Below are positions 16,640-24,622 of a stretch of 64,000 bases of DNA, piece by piece; within the stretch, counting starts at the first letter, position 1; each line of letters begins with the position of its first letter. The notes under the pieces are model-generated. The model saw nothing but the letters and a program-made list of their open reading frames with translations. It had not been told where the DNA came from and made no database searches. A program made the translations under genes and the position numbers. Origin of the DNA: an uncultured Sphingomonadaceae bacterium (GTDB lineage Bacteria > Pseudomonadota > Alphaproteobacteria > Sphingomonadales > Sphingomonadaceae). The DNA is taken from NCBI GenBank assembly GCA_947489315.1, contig CANLCX010000001.1:933501-997500 (forward strand). Direction: 5' to 3'.

Positions 16640-17642
16640 TAATAAAAGTATTCTCGTCACTGGAGGGACCGGATCGTTCGGGCGCCGCTTTATCGAGACG
16701 ATCCTTGAGCGCTATGATGCGCGCCGTGTCATTGTTTTTTCTCGCGACGAGTTTAAACAATCGGTGATGCAGGAGAATTATGATGATCCTGCGCTGCGTT
16801 ATTTTCTTGGTGATATCCGTGATCGCAATCGCATGATGCAAGCCATGGAAGGCGTGGATATCGTCGTGCATGCGGCTGCTTTGAAGCAAGTTCCTGCACT
16901 CGAATATAACCCCTCCGAAGCAATTAAGACCAATATCCTTGGCACCGAAAATGTGGTCGAAGCGGCCTTGGCTCACAATGTTGAGAAAGTTATTGCGCTT
17001 TCCACCGATAAAGCCGCTGCTCCTGTAAATCTTTATGGCGCGACAAAACTGACCGCTGAAAAAATAGCGATTTCAGCCAATAACACTGCCGGTAGCAGAG
17101 ATACGCGACTGTCTGTTGTGCGCTATGGTAATGTTATTGGGTCTCGTGGCTCGGTGATACCGTTATTCCAAAAACTGCTGGCCGAAGGCGCGACAGAGTT
17201 TCCGATTACTGATCTGGCGATGACTCGTTTCTTGCTAACGCTGCAGCAAAGCGTTGAATTTGTTGTCGATTGCGCTGCTCGCATGTGGGGTGGAGAAACC
17301 TTTATTCCGCGCATTCCTTCTGCCACTATCGGTACCATGGCAGAGGCCATTGCACCTGATATGCCGCAAAAGGTTGTGGGTATCCGTCCCGGTGAAAAAC
17401 TGCATGAAGTTTTGTGCCTTCCAGACACAGCCTGGCAAACGGTCGAATATGACAACCATTATGTCATTAAACCGTCCTTCAAATTCAACCGCATTGATGT
17501 TGATTATTTAACAGCGGCGAACGGAGAAAAGGGCAAGTTGGTAGAGGGCGATTTCAGTTATGATTCCTTCCATAATGATCATTATCTCTCGGCAGCTGAG
17601 CTGCGTGAAATGATCGAAGGCGCAATGCCATTTAACGCCTGA
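16632..17642 (+). CDS. pseB: UDP-N-acetylglucosamine 4,6-dehydratase (inverting)
   Basis: 336 aa short-chain dehydrogenase-like enzyme, first step of pseudaminic acid synthesis: it dehydrates and C5-epimerises UDP-GlcNAc. NAD motif T-G-G-T-G-S-F-G near 8-15; catalytic block S-T-D-K-A-A-A-P-V-N-L-Y-G-A-T-K near 120-135 retains the Tyr and Lys; G-E-K-L-H-E-V near the C-terminus is typical of the capsule-type dehydratases. The start is taken as TTG at 16632, which gives the family N-terminus F-D-N-K-S-I-L-V-T and has AGAGGGAG nine bases upstream; the frame extends further but without similarity. Overlaps the flippase stop. Followed after 37 bp by pseC. Confidence 0.95.
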   Translation: MFDNKSILVTGGTGSFGRRFIETILERYDARRVIVFSRDEFKQSVMQENYDDPALRYFLGDIRDRNRMMQAMEGVDIVVHAAALKQVPALEYNPSEAIKTNILGTENVVEAALAHNVEKVIALSTDKAAAPVNLYGATKLTAEKIAISANNTAGSRDTRLSVVRYGNVIGSRGSVIPLFQKLLAEGATEFPITDLAMTRFLLTLQQSVEFVVDCAARMWGGETFIPRIPSATIGTMAEAIAPDMPQKVVGIRPGEKLHEVLCLPDTAWQTVEYDNHYVIKPSFKFNRIDVDYLTAANGEKGKLVEGDFSYDSFHNDHYLSAAELREMIEGAMPFNA

Positions 17643-17679
17643 TCTATCCTGTTTGCCTGATTTAATTTTTGGAGGACGC

Positions 17680-18861
17680 ATGCGAAGCCGCATCCCCTAT
17701 AGCTGCCAGACAATCGACGAAGATGATATTGCGGCGGTATCCGAATGCCTGCGATCTGATTTCTTGACGCAAGGCCCACAGACGCGTGCTTTTGAGGACG
17801 CTGCGTCGGCCTATGTTGGCGCCGGGCATGCTGTTGCCGTGTCTAATGGCACAGCAGCTTTGCACCTTGTCTGCATCGCGCTTGGACTGGGCGCTGGCGA
17901 TCTTCTTTGGACTTCGCCCAATAGCTTCGTCGCCTCGGCAAATGCCGGACGCTATCTTGGCGCGGATGTAGGCTTTGTCGACATTGATCCGCAGACCGGT
18001 GCAATCGATCCCGACGCGCTCGCAGCAAAATTGATCGAGGCATCGGCCGCCGGGCGCAAACCCGATATTCTGATTGCCGTTCATTTTGCCGGGCATACCC
18101 ATGGTTTCGACCGCATTGCAGCGCTTTGCGAAGAATATGGTGTCGCATTGGTCGAAGATGCCGCTCATGCCTTCGGCGCCGCTTATGAGGATCAACCTGA
18201 CCGGATGGTGGGCAGCCATCCCCAGAGCGCTGCGGCAACGTTCAGCTTTCATCCTCTCAAGTCGATTACGACGGGAGAGGGCGGTATGATTACGACCGGT
18301 TCCGAGGAACTGGCCCGCAAGCTTGGCATGCTGCGAAGCCATGGCGTAACAAAAGACCCAGCTTATATCTCCGATGCCCGCCCGGATGACGGCGGTTGGT
18401 ATTATGAGCAGCATGAGCTTGGCTTTAACTACCGCATTTCCGATATTCAGGCAGCGCTCGGCCTTAGTCAAATGCGAAAGATCGATACGCTGATGGCGGC
18501 ACGGCGGGATCGCGCCCGGCGCTATGGTGAGTTGTTGTCAGATTTGCCACTGCATTTGCCGCTGGAAACGGACAAGTCGTCCTGGCATCTTTATGTCGTT
18601 CGTCTTGATCGCCGCTATACCAATGTTTCCCGCAAGGCGCTATTCGACGCGCTGCGCGAGCGCGGTATTGAGGCACATGTGCACTATATCCCTATTCATA
18701 CGCAGCCTTATTATCGCGCCTTGGGATTCTCATCCGGCGATTTCCCGCAAGCGGAGGCTTATTATGACACCTGCCTGAGTTTGCCGGTTTATCCTTTGCT
18801 GACGGATGCAGACCAGGATTTCGTGGCTGCCGCGATCACCGACGGGCTTACACTTGCGTAG
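17680..18861 (+). CDS. pseC: UDP-4-amino-4,6-dideoxy-N-acetyl-beta-L-altrosamine transaminase
   Basis: 393 aa DegT/DnrJ/EryC1-type aminotransferase, second step of the pathway: transfers an amino group from glutamate to C4 of the PseB product. The PLP lysine is Lys194 in F-H-P-L-K-S-I-T-T-G-E-G-G, with V-E-D-A-A-H at 158-163 and S-N-G-T-A-A-L near 55-61. The N-terminus I-P-Y-S-C-Q-T-I-D-E-D-D-I and S-D-F-L-T-Q-G-P are distinctive of PseC. A perfect GGAGG at 17671-17675 four bases before ATG 17680 fixes the start. Its last eight bases overlap the following cytidylyltransferase gene. Confidence 0.95.
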   Translation: MRSRIPYSCQTIDEDDIAAVSECLRSDFLTQGPQTRAFEDAASAYVGAGHAVAVSNGTAALHLVCIALGLGAGDLLWTSPNSFVASANAGRYLGADVGFVDIDPQTGAIDPDALAAKLIEASAAGRKPDILIAVHFAGHTHGFDRIAALCEEYGVALVEDAAHAFGAAYEDQPDRMVGSHPQSAAATFSFHPLKSITTGEGGMITTGSEELARKLGMLRSHGVTKDPAYISDARPDDGGWYYEQHELGFNYRISDIQAALGLSQMRKIDTLMAARRDRARRYGELLSDLPLHLPLETDKSSWHLYVVRLDRRYTNVSRKALFDALRERGIEAHVHYIPIHTQPYYRALGFSSGDFPQAEAYYDTCLSLPVYPLLTDADQDFVAAAITDGLTLA

Positions 18862-19558
18862 CATCGCTATTGTACAGGCGCGCATGGGCTCGTCACGCCT
18901 TCCGGGCAAAGTTCTCAAGACACTTGCCGGGCAGAGGGTGCTCGACCATGTGGTTACGCGGGTCAAGGCGGCGAGCCGCGTGGATGATGTGATTGTTGCT
19001 ACCTCGGATTTGCCAGCGGACAACGCCATCGCGGATCACTGCGCAGCGCGTGGCTGGATGTGCGTTCGAGGGTCCGAGACCGATGTTTTGTCGCGCTACG
19101 CCGCTGCTGTCCGTGCCTCAAACGCTGAAATTGTCGTAAGGGTGACTAGCGATTGTCCTTTGTTCTCACCCCGCATCCTTGATGACATGCTGGCGGAATT
19201 TGACCCGTCTACTGTAGATTACATGTCGACCAACTGGCCCGATCGGTCATTTCCCGTAGGACTGGATTGTGAGGTCATGCGCGCAGATAGTCTGCTCGGC
19301 ATCGCAGAAAGCACGACTGACCCCTATGATCGAGAGCACGTCACAGCGCATTTCTATCGCAACCCGGATCGCTTTCGGCTTGCTGGTCATCGCTGTGTTC
19401 TACCGCTGGCGCATTTGCGTATCACGTTGGACACTGCCGAAGATTATGACCGGCTAGTTGCCCTGTTTAGTGCGCATCCCGAACTTGCTGATCCGAACGC
19501 GGACGTTGTTAGCATAGCGGCACATTATTTTGACCAACTGGATAACGTTGCCCCCTGA
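18854..19558 (+). CDS. SpsF-type cytidylyltransferase, probably the CMP-pseudaminic acid synthetase
   Basis: 234 aa from a TTG start. N-terminal nucleotide-binding motif A-R-M-G-S-S-R-L-P-G-K-V-L, then V-T-S-D-C-P-L-F-S-P near 96-105 and a Y-D-R-E-H-V-T block: the pattern of SpsF/COG1861 cytidylyltransferases rather than the usual PseF (COG1083). Since no other CMP-sugar synthetase is visible in the window and the gene is embedded between pseC and pseG/H, activation of pseudaminic acid with CTP is the likely job; that specific assignment is inference. TTG at 18854 gives the expected start R-S-I-A-I-V-Q-A-R and overlaps the pseC stop by eight bases, so expression is probably coupled to pseC. 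No clear ribosome site. Confidence 0.82.
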   Translation: MRSIAIVQARMGSSRLPGKVLKTLAGQRVLDHVVTRVKAASRVDDVIVATSDLPADNAIADHCAARGWMCVRGSETDVLSRYAAAVRASNAEIVVRVTSDCPLFSPRILDDMLAEFDPSTVDYMSTNWPDRSFPVGLDCEVMRADSLLGIAESTTDPYDREHVTAHFYRNPDRFRLAGHRCVLPLAHLRITLDTAEDYDRLVALFSAHPELADPNADVVSIAAHYFDQLDNVAP

Positions 19559-19571
19559 ACGGCGCGCGGCG

Positions 19572-21053
19572 TCAATCCAGCAGCTTTGAGGCGTCAAGCC
19601 AATCCGCGCGATCTAGTGATACGGAAACGTCGAAACCCGCGTCGCGATGCAACCGTTCAGAAGCGGCGTTGGCGCTGTGTATCCGGCTGATGATCTTGTC
19701 CACGCTTGGACGGCCCCGGCGGAGCTCCCGTTCGGCGGCTAAATATACCGGCAAGCCCATTTTGCGTCCGTGCCATTCCGGCACCAGATAGATGGAAAGA
19801 TAGGCTGAACTGTCGGTTTCATTGATGTCGAAACGCACCACTCCTACCGGCTGGGTCCCGCGCGTCACGATGCGGAAGATGCAGTCAGGATCGGCAAGCT
19901 TCGCAGAGAACCAGGACATGTGCGCGTCGAAGTCTGGTTTCTGAGCGGTTTCAAAATTGTGTTGCCAATTGCGGTTGTCAGTGCGCCAGTTCAGTGAGTC
20001 CCTAGCGTCGTCTGTTTTCACTTCGCGGACGCCGAGAGCCAGCGCTCGTATCCATGACGCGAGACGTGGTGCACCCCGGCCATCTACCAGATTTTGTCCG
20101 ATCTCGGCAATCGCCTTACGGCCTGCTACATCAGCGGCCAGCGCTGTGACAGCCTGCGCGATCTTCTCCGGCGTTACTTGCATATGTTCACCGAGAAACC
20201 GGATTGCGCCATCCGCAACCATAGTGTCGATCTGCGCCTGCTGGTTTTGGGCGATTGAGATCACCAGCGACGGGACGCGGAGGCAAAGCCGCTCCCATAG
20301 CATCACCCCTCCGGCGCCAAGAGCAAGGTCGGCCCCAGATATCAGCTCCGCGAGCTGTTTTGGGTTTGGTGCGTGGTATAGAGTGATGTGCGACAATTGC
20401 TCGGCTGACTCGATCAGCTGCGGATCGATCTGTGTGCCCGGCCCAATAACGACGTCAACATCAAGCTCTTCCAGATCAGCAACGGCCTTCAGCGCCTTCG
20501 CCGTCTCTCCGGTCGGATCGCTGCCTCCAAAGCATATGTTTAGTCTCAGGCGCGCTTGGCTGTCTTGAGGGCATCTTTTAGCCAAATCGGCGATATGCCG
20601 GGACAGGGGGAGATATGCAGGGCCGCGAAGAACGATTGTTTCTCGCCCAGATACAGCCCCGCCATGCGGACGAACAATAATATCCGCCCGCGTCGCTATA
20701 TCAAAATCGTCGAACACTAGTAGCGGCGTTCCTGTGTTGGCCGTCAACGTTTCCCACTCAGGCACCGACCCATATTGGTCGAGGAGGATCACATCCGGAG
20801 TCCAATCCAGTTTGGCCAACGCACGCATCGTTCCCTCAGGGCCGACGTCATCCGGGGCGAGCGACACCACCCTTGTATCCGCCGGGAAATATCTGGCAAC
20901 GAGCGTCGAACCTTCCGCACTGGTAAGCAGCACGACCTCGGTGTCGCCGCCTGCCGACAATATGTCCGCCACAGCAGACGCACGGGCGAAGTGGCCTGTT
21001 CCCATAGTTGCGCCCGCATCGGCGCGGATCGCTATTCTAATGGGTGCGAACAT
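19572..21053 (-). CDS. PseG-PseH fusion: UDP-sugar hydrolase plus GNAT N-acetyltransferase
   Basis: 493 aa two-domain protein. Residues about 1-335 are PseG, a GT-B-like hydrolase that removes UDP from UDP-2,4-diacetamido-2,4,6-trideoxy-L-altrose: I-R-A-D-A-G-A-T-M-G-T-G-H-F-A-R at the start and C-F-G-G-S-D-P-T, L-G-A-G-G-V-M-L-W-E in the second domain. Residues about 345-493 are a GNAT fold (V-G-V-V-R-F-D, Y-L-S-I-Y-L-V-P, R-I-H-S-A-N-A-A-S-E-R-L) matching PseH, which acetylates the C4 amine of the PseC product. So one polypeptide carries the third and fourth steps. I use ATG 21053, which starts right before the conserved segment; ATG 21083 is an alternative. It overlaps the 518-aa gene by 17 bp on the same strand. 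Confidence 0.92.
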   Translation of the reverse strand: MFAPIRIAIRADAGATMGTGHFARASAVADILSAGGDTEVVLLTSAEGSTLVARYFPADTRVVSLAPDDVGPEGTMRALAKLDWTPDVILLDQYGSVPEWETLTANTGTPLLVFDDFDIATRADIIVRPHGGAVSGRETIVLRGPAYLPLSRHIADLAKRCPQDSQARLRLNICFGGSDPTGETAKALKAVADLEELDVDVVIGPGTQIDPQLIESAEQLSHITLYHAPNPKQLAELISGADLALGAGGVMLWERLCLRVPSLVISIAQNQQAQIDTMVADGAIRFLGEHMQVTPEKIAQAVTALAADVAGRKAIAEIGQNLVDGRGAPRLASWIRALALGVREVKTDDARDSLNWRTDNRNWQHNFETAQKPDFDAHMSWFSAKLADPDCIFRIVTRGTQPVGVVRFDINETDSSAYLSIYLVPEWHGRKMGLPVYLAAERELRRGRPSVDKIISRIHSANAASERLHRDAGFDVSVSLDRADWLDASKLLD

Positions 21054-22593
21054 AATAGGTGAATCTGATCCGCTTTCCGTCATAGACCATCACGGCGCGA
21101 TACTTTTTGAGGATGGCGTTAAACCTCGGATCTTCTGAGAACACATGCAGCCAATCCACGTCGATATAGCGTAAGGGCCAGCGGTGGGTCCGGTCGAGGA
21201 TCAGCACGTCGGGCGGCATATCTTCCCACAGCCGCAGCATCTGGTCATGGAGCATCCTTCGACCCGGATTATCAAGTTTAATTGGGGGAGGCTTCCCAAG
21301 GGCACCCTCTTTGTCGAACTGTTTTAGCTCGGCGCTTACATAGGCGATGTTCACCATCGGATTCCAGCGCAGCGCGCTATTAGAAACAAGGTATTGGTTA
21401 TATGGTGAAGGATGCATGTTCAGGATAGCGACCCGCTTACCCACGACGGATTGTCCGTTCTTCGCAAGCGCGTTATCCAACTCCGCTATTTGCTCTTGAT
21501 AAACTCGCGCACTAAGAAACTGTGCGCCGATGGGTAACAGAATAAGCAGCGCCACGGCCACATTTACAGGCCATCGAAATTGCCGTGCCGCTATCCACCA
21601 CCACGCGATGTACGCCATTATAATAGGAAATAAGTGATGCGAGTACCAGCGTTCCTGTGACGCGGCAGCTATAACTGTTGCGACCACAGTGGCAAAGGCG
21701 ATTGCGTACAATCGTGTCGGAACTCGAAAATACCATGAAGCCATCAGCAGCAGGGTAGCGGGAGCCAAGTATTCGACTATATTTGAGTAGTTTTCGCTTC
21801 GGTCAATAAGGTTAGCATCGATTGCGCTGAACATTGCGCTGATCGCCTCGCGCTGGGATGGATCTATGCCCAGCCAGAAGAACAGATACAGAAATACGAC
21901 CGTGCCAGCTACAATGTTCTCGATCCGGAATAGCAGGATAGGTCTTCGCTTCATTACAGCTTCGGTGATTTCAACTAGGATCACGACGATGCTGTAAAGA
22001 TATTTAAAAAGTAGCGTTGCGCCCATCCATAGGCCCACCAGTACACGCATCCGCCGGCCAATTAGATTACCGTCTAGGTCCGAATAACGGAGAACGAGAT
22101 ATGGCCACAGCCCGACTACGACAAGATGTTCGCGTAATCCGAAGACGTTTTTGAACAGGATCGGCAGAATGATGAGAGCTGCGACTGACAAAATGAGAAA
22201 AAGCGGCGAGGCACCAACTGTTACGCGCCGGATTCGGTAAGCAAGGCCTGCGCCGAAGAGCACCATAACATCAGTCATTGCTACAACCACAAGGTCGAGC
22301 CGCAGCCCGGTCCAGTCACTCAAGCGCGCTGCAAGCGAGAACCAGAACTTTTCGACCGGCGGAAAATAAATGCTGTAATCGCTAAAGAAATGACCCAGCT
22401 TAACGGCCAAGCGCCCCGACAAGGCGCCGCCCGCAAGATCGTGATGCAGGGAATAGATGAAGCCGTAGAATGGCAATGTGACGGCAAAAACACAAATCGA
22501 GACAGCAACCAATAATTGCAGATCAAAAGCCGTCGACCACGTGTCTGGTTTTACTTCACCCTGCCGCTCCAGCGTCATTTTTTCGTCCATCAT
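21037..22593 (-). CDS. polytopic membrane protein, possible GT-C glycosyltransferase
   Basis: 518 aa with roughly ten hydrophobic segments from about residue 27 to 360 followed by a soluble C-terminal domain of about 150 residues (from S-A-R-V-Y-Q-E-Q-I). After the first segment comes a periplasmic-type loop with H-H-D-L-A-G-G, acidic/His residues placed where GT-C transferases have their catalytic loop, and later F-P-P-V-E-K-F-W and S-Q-E-R-W-Y-S-H-H. No catalogued family recognised. It lies upstream of pseG/H on the same strand with a 17-bp overlap, so it is probably co-transcribed with it. A role in adding or polymerising a surface sugar at the periplasmic face is inference from topology and context. 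Confidence 0.65.
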   Translation of the reverse strand: MMDEKMTLERQGEVKPDTWSTAFDLQLLVAVSICVFAVTLPFYGFIYSLHHDLAGGALSGRLAVKLGHFFSDYSIYFPPVEKFWFSLAARLSDWTGLRLDLVVVAMTDVMVLFGAGLAYRIRRVTVGASPLFLILSVAALIILPILFKNVFGLREHLVVVGLWPYLVLRYSDLDGNLIGRRMRVLVGLWMGATLLFKYLYSIVVILVEITEAVMKRRPILLFRIENIVAGTVVFLYLFFWLGIDPSQREAISAMFSAIDANLIDRSENYSNIVEYLAPATLLLMASWYFRVPTRLYAIAFATVVATVIAAASQERWYSHHLFPIIMAYIAWWWIAARQFRWPVNVAVALLILLPIGAQFLSARVYQEQIAELDNALAKNGQSVVGKRVAILNMHPSPYNQYLVSNSALRWNPMVNIAYVSAELKQFDKEGALGKPPPIKLDNPGRRMLHDQMLRLWEDMPPDVLILDRTHRWPLRYIDVDWLHVFSEDPRFNAILKKYRAVMVYDGKRIRFTYYVRTH

Positions 22594-23161
22594 ATTAACC
22601 TGACTCGAAGAGAGGCTTACTTACAAAGCCAGATTCTCGGCGTTTTTGAAGCGCTTAGGATTGGCATCTCAGAACCAGCGCTAGTTTTGATGCGCATGCG
22701 CCTGATCGGTCGAGATACTCTGTTGGAGTTAGATTGCCAAGAGCCATGTGAAGACGACTATCTTTGTAGTCCCGCCTCCGAACTCCTATTAATCTCCTCT
22801 CCTCGGACAGCAAGGCGAACCAGTTGACGCTCAGGTATTGGAGTTGCTGTGGATCGCGGCCAACTTGACCGGCCTTGGCCCTACCATGCACGATCCGCAA
22901 ACCATTCCGACCTCTCTCAATCTGCGAAAAGGCCAAGTTGTGCTGTAACACAGCTAATGGCCTCGGCGCGCTGCGTTTCGACAGTGTTTCAATTATTGAA
23001 AAAAAGACTTATGGCCTCTGGCCTGGCGCCAAAAGTAGCTGCAATTTGGGGTTTTGGTAACGTGCTGGTCATGGAAACGCCAATAGCAGCCTTTGCCTAA
23101 AAACTTCATAACCCCATTATATTTTCACTTGTTCATTGACCGTTAGGGGGCACTCAGCCAA
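22594..23161. other. 568-bp non-coding gap with a transposase remnant
   Basis: Between the 518-aa membrane protein (minus strand) and the 128-aa protein (plus strand). Apart from the IS3-type remnant at about 22706-22840, I see no coding sequence with recognisable homology; a plus-strand frame at 22849-23100 resembles no family I know. The gap separates the pseudaminic acid genes from the manC-manA-ugd group, so it probably marks an old insertion or recombination junction. Confidence 0.6.
22706..22840 (-). pseudogene. remnant of an IS3-family transposase C-terminus
   Basis: Reading the minus strand gives about 44 residues matching the end of IS3-type (OrfB) transposases: V-N-W-F-A-L-L-S-E-E-R-R-L, then R-R-D-Y-K-D-S-R-L-H-M-A-L-G-N-L-T-P-T-E-Y, against the family pattern W-F-x-S-L-x-E-A-R-R ... 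D-Y-N-x-x-R-P-H-x-A-L-G-x-L-T-P-x-E-Y. The conserved Pro of R-P-H is Leu here and the upstream integrase core with its D-D-E residues is missing. It is therefore a decayed fragment, not an active element. No terminal repeats were found around it. Confidence 0.65.
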
Positions 23162-23548
23162 GTGGCGCATATGCAATGGTTGGAAATCAAGATTTGGCTG
23201 GAAAGCGCGACCGGTTTCGATCGCGATGCGCTGCATATTTACGGTGCTGTCATAATTCAATTTGGTCTTGCGCTATTTTTCCGTCGATCATTGGCAAGCC
23301 CTTGGCCATGGATCGCAGTGTTTATTGTTGCTGTAGCCAATGAATATTTGGACTATCAAAGAGTGGGCGATAGTGCTGCGTCGATCGCTTTTTTTAAAGC
23401 AGAGGGTTATAAAGACATGTGGAACACCATGGTGATCCCGACTTTTTTGATGATGGTCGCGCGGTTCTGGCCAGCATGGATGACTGGAAAACCAAAAGAT
23501 TTGAATAGGTCCACTGCGAGTAGCGTTCTGAAGGAAGACGCAGTCTAG
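23162..23548 (+). CDS. small membrane protein of unknown function
   Basis: 128 aa. Two or three hydrophobic segments are visible (about 24-40, 47-62 and 88-104); between them are short motifs F-F-R-R-S and N-E-Y-L-D-Y-Q. No catalogued family recognised. GTG 23162 is used because AGGGGG lies 11 bases upstream; the ATG at 23171 is the alternative and gives M-Q-W-L-E-I-K. It is convergent with manC, overlapping by four bases. Similar small proteins beside polysaccharide genes are common in sphingomonads as far as I recall, but no role can be stated. Confidence 0.6.
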   Translation: MAHMQWLEIKIWLESATGFDRDALHIYGAVIIQFGLALFFRRSLASPWPWIAVFIVAVANEYLDYQRVGDSAASIAFFKAEGYKDMWNTMVIPTFLMMVARFWPAWMTGKPKDLNRSTASSVLKEDAV

Positions 23549-24612
23549 TCTGCATTCTTTCGTGCCATCACAATTTTTTTAACATTTTGTGATTGTCCCT
23601 TTGGCAGGACCATGACCCGATTACCGCTTGCCACGATGATTAGGTTCTCGACCCCAAATGTTGTAATCTCAAGTCCATCAGAATGAATGAGATTATTTTT
23701 TGATTCCACAGTGACTACGTCGCCAGACGTAACATTAGACCCATCATCAGATAGGTTGATTTCAAACAAGGAATCCCAACTTCCTACATCTGACCATCCA
23801 GGGTTAACCGGCGTGACCGCTACTTTTTCGGCCTTTTCCATGATGGCATAGTCAATTGAGTCTGATGGCGCGCTAGCGAAGCTTGCTTCATGCGGTTTAA
23901 TTTGTTTTTGGTCCCGGTCGGCTTTTTCCATCGCGTTTTTTGCGGCTTGCAGCATTTCTGGTGCATGTTTCGCCAAAGCTTCCAAATAAGTGTCGGCCCG
24001 GAACAGGAAGATGCCGGCATTCCAATGATAACCGCCTTCAGCTAGCATTTTTTCCGCGTTGCCGAGATTTGGCTTTTCAACAAAGCGCTGTGCGGAAAAG
24101 CTGCTAGCACTTCCGATGACTGGTTCTCCCTGCTGAATATAACCATAGCCCGTTTCAGCACCATTGGGTTTTATCCCGAAAGTCACCAGCCAACGCGCCT
24201 TTGCCAACGAGATTGATTGTCTGACAGCTTCCCGAAATGCTTGCACATTTTTGATGATATGGTCGCTGGGCATAACCAAAAGCAGGCTTTGTGGATCTTT
24301 GGCGGCGAGAGCGGCCAAGGCAATGGCAGGAGCTGTATTTCGAGCACAAGGTTCCAATATATGGGCCTGGACGCTTGCGCCAATCTCATCCATCTGGTCT
24401 TCAGCTAGGTCAGCATGATTTGCTCCCCCAACTATAATGGGATGGTCAAAAAGACTGGCGTCCTGGCAACGCTCTAGTGTCAGTTGAAACATGCTCATTG
24501 GGCCGGTCAGATTTAGGAATTGTTTGGGCCGCTCATCGGTCGAAACGGGCCACAAACGTGTGCCAGAGCCACCGGATAGAATGACGGGTGTAATGAGATC
24601 ATTTTTGTTCAT
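23545..24612 (-). CDS. manC: mannose-1-phosphate guanylyltransferase
   Basis: 355 aa nucleotidyltransferase making GDP-mannose from GTP and mannose-1-phosphate. Motif I-L-S-G-G-S-G-T-R-L-W-P-V-S with K-Q-F follows the N-terminus; F-V-E-K-P near residue 160 and S-D-V-G-S-W-D-S-L near 255 are pathway signatures. The protein ends after the short left-handed helix-like domain (V-M-V-L-P-K-G-Q-S-Q-N-V-K-K-I-V), so it lacks the C-terminal phosphomannose isomerase domain of bifunctional AlgA/WbpW types, which is supplied by the separate manA gene ten bases upstream. ATG 24612 starts at M-N-K-N-D; an upstream GTG is less likely. Confidence 0.93.
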   Translation of the reverse strand: MNKNDLITPVILSGGSGTRLWPVSTDERPKQFLNLTGPMSMFQLTLERCQDASLFDHPIIVGGANHADLAEDQMDEIGASVQAHILEPCARNTAPAIALAALAAKDPQSLLLVMPSDHIIKNVQAFREAVRQSISLAKARWLVTFGIKPNGAETGYGYIQQGEPVIGSASSFSAQRFVEKPNLGNAEKMLAEGGYHWNAGIFLFRADTYLEALAKHAPEMLQAAKNAMEKADRDQKQIKPHEASFASAPSDSIDYAIMEKAEKVAVTPVNPGWSDVGSWDSLFEINLSDDGSNVTSGDVVTVESKNNLIHSDGLEITTFGVENLIIVASGNRVMVLPKGQSQNVKKIVMARKNAD

Positions 24613-24622
24613 ATCATCTTGC

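Noticed and set aside
12731-21053. Legionaminic or sialic acid pathway instead of pseudaminic acid
   Set aside because: The synthase has the PseI-specific L-Y-D-L-Y and T-P-W-D-W-H block, and PseB/PseC/PseH/PseG-type enzymes are all present; no GDP-sugar legionaminic enzymes are seen.
22849-23100. Plus-strand 83-codon frame after the transposase remnant
   Set aside because: No recognisable family, no ribosome site, and it overlaps decayed sequence.
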